64,000 nt of DNA from Branchiostoma floridae. Lineage: Eukaryota > Chordata > Leptocardii > Amphioxiformes > Branchiostomatidae. The stretch lies in the NCBI RefSeq assembly GCF_000003815.2, contig NW_023365618.1:27258-91257 (forward strand), written 5' to 3'. A program made the translations under genes and the position numbers. Below are positions 57,562 to 64,000 of this stretch, piece after piece. The notes under the pieces are model-generated. The model did not search any database. It was given only the letters and a program-made list of their open reading frames with translations, and was not told where the DNA came from. Each line of letters opens with the position of its first letter. Within the stretch, counting starts at the first letter, position 1.

Positions 57562-60500
57562 TTAGATGGAGTAGTTTAAGGAAATGGTATGGCTACAAGA
57601 AGTACCTGGAACAGTCTGGCAAATGAAGCGGTAAGGATGATCGCATGGTGCGTCGTTCCATTTGTCTGTAAAGACTGGGTGGGTGATGACGCAATCTTCG
57701 CCGTCCCCATGGTTGTTTGGTTCTCCCGGAGCCCAGGAGCTGTACGCGCCAAGTGCAGAACCATCCACCCACTCATAGCTGCCCTCTTCGCGCCGATCGT
57801 GCAGGCCGAAAAGGTAAGTAGTTTTGAACCTCATCAAGGTGACCAGGAAGTCGTTGGTATCGGCGTCTCGGGGCATGGCGAGGGTGCCGCCGTCTTCGCC
57901 ACAAGCCGCGGTCGCATCGCTGAAGATATTGCTGGTGTCGAAGGCCTTGTAGCAGATTCCACGCCACAGTTTGTAACCGTATGGACACGCTGCTGGTAAA
58001 CAGGTTAAACATAAGTAACAGGCTAATAAATTCACACGGTTGAAAATGAAAATCATCACATAATAGTTGCACACAATGATACATATAGTTACAGACAACC
58101 CTCATCAGAATGATATATATCTACCCTCAGCTTTAATAAAAGATGGCCAATGTGCTATACTGTTTACAAATGATGCGCCCTTGTTATGCACGCAAGAGAT
58201 GCGGATGATAAATAAGGTGGTAGTATTTCCTGTTTAGAAAGTATTTTAAGAAAAATGAATAACATTGGCCATCACAAGGAGTCAACATGAAAACTAAAAC
58301 CCGCTACTTACGTAAAGTCTCCATCATCTGGTGAGGTTGCTGATGCAAAGCGGCAGTTTGATTTCCCTCTTTGTCCATGGCGCGCTTTGAGGCGTCACCA
58401 GTGGCGGGCAGTTGGCGCAAGTCGTGTAGGTCTCGCTTCAAGGCGTCAACAGTTGCGGAAAGTTGAGATATTTTCTATAAACGAATATACGTTACGTCAA
58501 AATACCAAGCGTAAGAAATAAGATATAGAAGGAAAGTCAGAAGATTCTGCCTTGATTCTAATAATAGCCTGATGTCTAATACCGGAAGACCATATTCATA
58601 ATATGATTTGCAATATATACAAGCATATGACCTCTTTATTGATGAACGTCAGAGGGGCGAGTCCTACAACAGCGAACAGGCTTAGCAGCACGGCAATGGT
58701 AACGATGCAGCTGCGATGGGGGCGGATGAGGGGGGTACGGCGGCCGCTTGCTCCAGCAGGATGGGTGCGGTCTGTGAAAAAGAAGTTTTATTACTAAATT
58801 TTCGCCAAGGTACCGAACGCGTTCAATTTGCCTCTTTTGTCTGTGTTCAGTGCTGCTGTGTATTATAAGCCGGTTCTTGGTGAGACCAAACTATGCAAAT
58901 TGAGATTTAATATGCGTATGTATTGAGAAAATATATATTTTTCTGAATTGTTCTAGATGACGGGATCTTCATGCTCAGTACACATGTAGCTTGCTTCGAG
59001 AGGAACATCAATGGAAAACAACAATACAAATCATGACATAATTTGCATAATCAATAAGAAAACAACACGATGCCTTACACTAAAGCAACAAAATGTTATG
59101 TATGACATCAGTGACTAATTTTCGCCTAGCTTTGTTAAAGAATATTATAATTTCCGTAGAAGGCCAACATGACGAGAAAGCATCAAAATGGAAACATGTG
59201 GTAGCCTTACATGATACGTGTATCAGTGACACTATAATGAGGTAGCCATGGCTGCAGTTGGCAACTTGAACTTTGTAAGTGATGTTGTAAGTTTAGAATA
59301 GAGTAGGATAGAATGAATAAGAAAAGCAGTTGTAAGGTATCCCCTCCCTGGAAGTTAGAGAACCAGCCCTGGTTGAGACAGGGGTATTCTGGGAAAAACG
59401 AGGTCAGTGAGGGCAGATGTAGTGACTCTTACATTAGCATTGGTTGTGACCATGACCTACATGATTTGCATGTTGGAAAACAAACTGTTTAAGGCTCAGA
59501 GTTGACAAGTGACAAATGAGTAGGACGCCAGCTGTTGGGGGGAGAACAAAAGACAGTGTGTAGGAGACGGACGTGTGCACGTGTACTCCCTGAGCCCTTT
59601 AGTATATAGACAGGAATCCAGGGAAGGAATCTGGGTTTTGAAAGATTGTAACATCACGGACTGGGTGGAATAAACAAGTGTGAACTGCAAGATGTTTCTG
59701 TATCTTCAATCGGAAAAGAACCTGGATCCAACATTAAGAACCTGGATCTAACAAGTGATACCGATCTGCCATACGCGTTTTTTTGTGCACTTTTTGAATA
59801 CTGGTATAAAAGGGTTGTTCACCGTGATACCATGTTTTGTAGCTTCAACTCTGTACAATTTTCATAGTGTTTATTCTTAAATCTAGCCATCTTGTTTTTT
59901 TAGAAATACCATGTTTTTTCCCCTCATCTATTTCATCCTTATATTAACTTACCTTAGGCCACAGCAAGTAAATTTTATGGATGACATCAGGCGCGCATTA
60001 ATTTTCGGCCGATTTCAGGAAAAAAAAAAGATTTTTTTTCTTCTGCAGGGATGGTCAACATGACGATAAAGTGCCAAAATGAGCAAATATGTTGTGTTGT
60101 AGCCTAATAATTGTACTTGTAGAAGTGACACTTGCGAGGTACCTAGGACTTTAGTTGTAGAAATGAAACTTATTGGATAGTTGTAAAAGTGACACCAATA
60201 TGGAAGCCATGATTGTGGTTACCAACTTTGTTGGTGATGCCAGTCTACCACAATAGTGTCACTTTTACCACGCCAGTACATGTCTTGAATACAGGAATGA
60301 ATGCCTTGTTGGCTCTGATACCATGTTTTGTCCCTTTAATTCTTGTTACAACATTCATCACAACTTTATGGTGCCTATTTTTGAACATGTAGCCATCTTG
60401 TTTTTTTCACCCATTTTTTTTTTTTTCGCCCTATCGCACTATTTTTGCAGTCTGCAGAGGATGTAATCCATAAAATTTACTTGCTGTGGCCTTAGTGGTA

Positions 60501-62266
60501 AATTATGAAAAATCCATACAGTCAAGTTACTTATAGAAGCTAGTTATATAAATATTACTTTTATACGATGAAGTATGTGTGAAGTTGATATCATGTGCAT
60601 GATAAACAAGGGAGTACTGATCATAAGGCCTTGACCCCTGTTTGGTTATGGTTCTATTTCTAACACCTTCTTTAAATACAGCGCTAGAAGAACACCACTG
60701 GCATGATTTACCTGATAATACCGACTGACTTCGGTCTAGCTTTTTGTCCTAAAATCCTTTCAGAACTGATTGTAAGAAATACGCTGCCTTCTATATGTGC
60801 GCTGCTTGCTTTCTATGTAGAATGACTACACGCACTGGGTACAGTCGTTTGATGAGGGGGTGGCTATGCATTATGTAACGGCGTTATATATATATTATAA
60901 TTTCAAAAACATTACCCCTGGGAGTGCCCTATTTCTGACGTACGGTCCTTGCACGTGTTAAGCAGGGTACGTATATCTGTGACGTTTTTTTATTGCATTT
61001 TTTTACTGTTACATTCATAACAGCTGCATGAATGCTCATAACAAAACCGGAATCAAGAAAAAAAGCATCTCGGATACTTGCGGAAAATGATCTCTAAATG
61101 AACAACAACTAAAGGACCCTTCTACAAAGACTGTTAGTGCAGAGTCTCGTCTCTTATACATTATATACCCTGCTTGACTCTTACATCCTGCTCACAAACA
61201 AAGTAACGCTATATATGCAGGAGTTCTCCCTCCCAAAACAATTGTACTCGTTAAGCCCCGTTTACAAATCAAGAATTCAGTTCGGCCGACTGTCAGCGAG
61301 CTCCAAATGGGCATTTTCGGCCGGAGTATGACCGGCGTTTGGGCGATTACGCGGGCTTCGGGCGACTTTTAACAGCTCGTCCGTTGGGATTTAAACCTCC
61401 GTGGGATGTCAGTTGTGCACCAAAAAAGCAGGAAAGACAATGATTTCAACTTTCCTGAGGGAAACACCGAGCCCCGTCCAATTTGTGACGGTGCAGATTA
61501 TTTGATAAAAAGTAAAGCCGATGCTCGGGCGATGTTGAAATTTGGCGAGCTCTGACCGAGCGACAAATTCGGCCGGCGTCCGCATGAATTGTAATCCCGG
61601 CTTTATGTGTAGTCTTCAACAGAGGCATATCGTTTTTCTTTCAATTGGCCATGTCTGTTCCACTGGAGCTGTTTTTGACGAAAGTTTTCGATAAAGAATT
61701 GAGGGTTCTATTTGTTCGATATGGCGTTCAAAAGGATCGGTCCATTTCACAAAATTATCAAATTTATAAAATACAATGTACTGCTCTTGCAAAATATGTG
61801 ATTTGGAAATAGGTGATAATTAACTGAAATACACATTTGGCGCACGTTTAGTTTAAGACTAGAATGACAAAGTGCCCCTAGCAATCGGTATTCATTGTTT
61901 TCTTCAGATAAAAATTATAACTAACATATGACTACATTAGTTAGATATCATTGTAACTTTCTCGTCATCATATTTCCAGATACTGCAAAGTAGGTATTAT
62001 TAAGCATGCATAAGTACATCACTCTGTGGTGTCTTCTTATTGTGCAAGCAAAAATGGCCTCTACCTGATGACGAGAACGTTGCGCAACGTTTGACCTCCT
62101 CGGATTTCTTGTACGTGTGTGAAGACGTTTCGTGCTCTTCTCGCAACTTGTAAGCACTCTTGCCACTGGGAACATGCCCGCTGTGATAGGCAGGAGGGGG
62201 CTTGAGTGGCGGCCCGCTGTTAGCGCCCGCGAAAGGGAACCGGACAGGCTCTGCTTGCTCGTACAT
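57562..62266 (-). CDS. type II transmembrane C-type lectin (4 exons, 311 aa)
   Basis: Minus-strand exons: 62266-62065, 58771-58632, 58474-58312 and 57992-57562, with matching phases. Residues 1-88 are cytoplasmic and Pro-rich (GPPLKPPPAYHSG); 89-111 form one membrane span (CIVTIAVLLSLFAVVGLAPL...). Residues 115-168 are a stalk with weak coiled-coil character; 171-295 are the CTLD. The six canonical Cys (171-182, 199-293, 269-285) are present, as are EPN (259-261) and WND (280-282), which in this family bind Ca2+ and mannose-type sugars. With no cleavable signal peptide, the domain should face outside. A likely surface receptor for glycans, possibly immune. The last exon has an internal donor-like site (CCAG/GTACTT, residue 297), so the C-terminus could vary. 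Confidence 0.92.
59100..59275 (+). mobile_element. partial Harbinger-type MITE
   Basis: TATGACATCAGTGACTAATT and TTTCGCCTAG, then ACATGACGAGAAAGCATCAA match the interior of the MITE at 59957-60491, but both ends are missing. Confidence 0.5.
59957..60491. mobile_element. Harbinger-type MITE, complete (535 bp)
   Basis: Ends GGCCACAGCAAGTAAATTTT and AAAATTTACTTGCTGTGGCC are perfect inverted repeats of 20 bp and more, flanked by TTA (59954-59956 and 60492-60494). It is the best preserved member in the window and lies in lectin intron 1. PIF/Harbinger: 3-bp TWA TSD and GGC start. Confidence 0.9.
60500..61250. other. lectin intron 1, plain sequence
   Basis: I see no exon or delimited repeat here. 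Confidence 0.5.
61253..61606. mobile_element. MITE with AAGCCCCG / CGGGCTT-like ends
   Basis: Left end AGCCCCGTTTACAAATCAAG and right end GAATTGTAATCCCGGCT are imperfect inverted repeats. Inside, TTCGGCCGAC and GTCGGCC-like pieces also face each other. TTA occurs on both sides, fitting a PIF-like TSD. Non-coding, in lectin intron 1. Confidence 0.65.
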
Positions 62267-62319
62267 TTGGACTGTACTCTCGCTCTAGAAAACAGGCGTA
62301 CAGTACAACAGTAGAACAC

Positions 62320-63328
62320 TCTGCTACTGTAAGGCTCATGAATATGGATAGTGGTGGCGTGATTAGTCTGAAGAAGGAAAACATGTCATTTGCATGGAGT
62401 GATGACGTGGTGCAAATGGAATTTTGTTTTCCTGCAAGATGCAGACTAATTTCCTGGTATGGGAGGTACAAACACATAAAATAATTCGTTTCTAGTTTGA
62501 ATGATAATAGAAAAATAAGCATGTGTACAAATGATTGATAAATTCTACTGCATTCTGTACATTTTGTAGATTTTGCCTCAAGTTCCCCACATTTTTTTGG
62601 TTGGTCACAACAAGCTCCTTGGTCACAAAATGGTAAAAATTGCGACAGCAATAATTAGTCTCACATAGTGGTATTTGGTATTTTGATATTGTTGTGGGTT
62701 TGTAATAATGAATAATTCACATAGATAGTTTTGTAAAATTGCGACTCGTTTCTTTTTAATATGTAAAAAAAAAATCGAGTGCATTTAGTATTGATAATGT
62801 TTAATACAGTTCCTGTTTCATCTGGATACTTCATGTCATAATTTCAACTTATCTTTTGTTCTAATTTTGTTCTGTTCAATTAGGTATAATTCAAATTTTT
62901 AATATTATACAATTTCCGAAAGGAGGCCAAAAAAAGTGTTATTAAGCTTTTGCCTTCCCCTTCATGTTCTCTTCTTCTGTACGATTTTTGTTTGTTTTGT
63001 ATATGTTGCAGGTATAACGGTACGCAAATAAATAAATCAGATCAAAACAAACCAATAAGACGTTGAACAACTAACTGCAACAGTACTTAATGTTTTGGTC
63101 AGGAAAGTTAAATTATTAATAAACATTAAATGGCTAAACACACATAGAATATGGTAAATAATTGAATCTTAATCTTTGTTGTTTCACATCTACTCCGACT
63201 ATTAAATTGACTTTTGTATTCTATGAAATAAGCAAACATTTACAACACTATTGAATTGTGTCCAGATATTTAGGTAGGAAGGATCCAACAGCATTACGCT
63301 ATACAAACAAGTCAAACCAGTGTACATG
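62320..63328. other. intergenic DNA upstream of the lectin gene
   Basis: No TATA box within 100 nt of the lectin start and no other gene recognised. A+T-rich. Confidence 0.5.
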
Positions 63329-63624
63329 TAGCCTGGAATCCAGCCGTGTTGTGCTCTGGTCGCTCTGCTTCCTGCCAACACGTCTGGCCTTCGTTAGGAT
63401 TGGAACAATCGGCCCTTACGTCACTAATGAGTCGAAAGATAGAAGTAGTGTTCCGTTCGATTACAAACTGTAAACATGATTGTTTGTGTTCGATTTCCAC
63501 CTTGATAAACTATATGCGAATATTCAAATGCCGATCGTACGAATCCTAACGAATGCCAGTCGTATTGGCAGGAAGCGTACCTCAGGGGAGCGATCAAAGC
63601 ACAATACGGCTGGATTCCAGGCTA
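63329..63624. mobile_element. 296-bp MITE, TAGCCTGG family, 9-bp TSD
   Basis: Ends TAGCCTGGAATCCAGCCG and CGGCTGGATTCCAGGCTA are perfect inverted repeats. Flanking duplication GTGTACATG at 63320-63328 and 63625-63633. A second inverted pair (GCCTTCGTTAGGATT / AATCCTAACGAATGCC) lies inside. Confidence 0.93.
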
Positions 63625-63796
63625 GTGTACATGAGGGTCTAGTCTGAGATGGCTTCAGTTTACAAACATCAGAAATGCGACGTAAGAAATGTGTCAATAT
63701 GCTGACAAGTGGCTGTGACATTTACATGAATTTCAGGGCTAAATTGTTACATCATTGATCTTAAAGGCGATATGATTTCTAACGGCCCGTCTGAGT

Positions 63797-64000
63797 ACTG
63801 TAAATGCATTTAAGTTCGCGGGGATTTAATTTCGCGGTAGCGGGAAAATGGACTTTTCGCGGTGGATCTAAGTTCGCGGTAACAGCATAGACTGCAGTCT
63901 AATACCATAATAGAAAAATGTTCGCGGTGGTTTTAAGTTCGCGGTGAAGTGGTCACTGCGAAAACCGAGAACATTAATTCACCGCGACATTTCGCATTAC
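63797..64000. mobile_element. TTCGCGG-rich MITE, cut by the window end
   Basis: It starts CTGTAAATGCATTTAAGTTC and contains repeated (A)AGTTCGCGGT words, later inverted as ACCGCGA. This family of TTCGCGGTGG elements is common in invertebrate genomes. The right end lies outside the window. Confidence 0.7.

Overview
This is eukaryotic, intron-rich animal DNA with three assembly gaps (runs of N). Exon phases, protein types (CAP-EGF-ShK protein, type II C-type lectin, SMP-30/regucalcin, flavin monooxygenase) and the very dense, mostly non-autonomous repeat content all suggest a cephalochordate (amphioxus, Branchiostoma) genome. The organism is inferred from pattern recognition, not from a database match.

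Four multi-exon genes could be assembled by joining exons whose splice sites and reading phases agree. (1) Minus strand, 26655 to 3194: a secreted or GPI-anchored CAP-domain protein in nine exons (306 aa), with signal peptide, CAP domain, Cys-rich linker, EGF-like repeat, ShK-like domain and a C-terminal hydrophobic tail; it covers 23 kb because its introns are full of transposons. (2) Plus strand, 33931-38900: regucalcin/SMP-30 in six exons, exactly 299 aa, all metal ligands present. (3) Minus strand, 45524-41432: flavin-containing monooxygenase in five exons, 439 aa, including a 60-nt micro-exon. (4) Minus strand, 62266-57562: a type II transmembrane C-type lectin in four exons, 311 aa, with an EPN/WND carbohydrate-recognition domain. 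A fifth, broken coding stretch (49571-50098, plus) is the C-terminal part of a short-chain dehydrogenase with an in-frame stop. No functional link between these genes is evident; they are unrelated neighbours.

The rest is mainly mobile and repetitive DNA. Several elements could be delimited by target-site duplications: a 3.85-kb fold-back element (7017-10863, 9-bp TSD), a 2.3-kb PIF/Harbinger-like element (20469-22784, TAA TSD) carrying an unrecognised spliced gene, a 1.2-kb element (23329-24536, 8-9 bp TSD), a piggyBac-type element (37165-38104, TTAA), a mariner-type MITE (5741-5906, TA), two MITEs of one family with perfect 9-bp TSDs (15984-16116 and 63329-63624), and about 0.5-kb Harbinger-type MITEs (46478, 47973, 59957, partial at 50506). 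There are 3'-ends of LINEs and of a Penelope-like element. A second giant fold-back (54111-57296) has arms made of 172-bp satellite units and a core of 18-bp minisatellite that stays open in all three forward frames. Region 46.3-52.8 kb is a tandem segmental duplication related to a third copy at 27.6-30.7 kb. Two oriented hairpin elements (3918-4035, 30125-30302) share a loop but have different, still perfectly paired arms.
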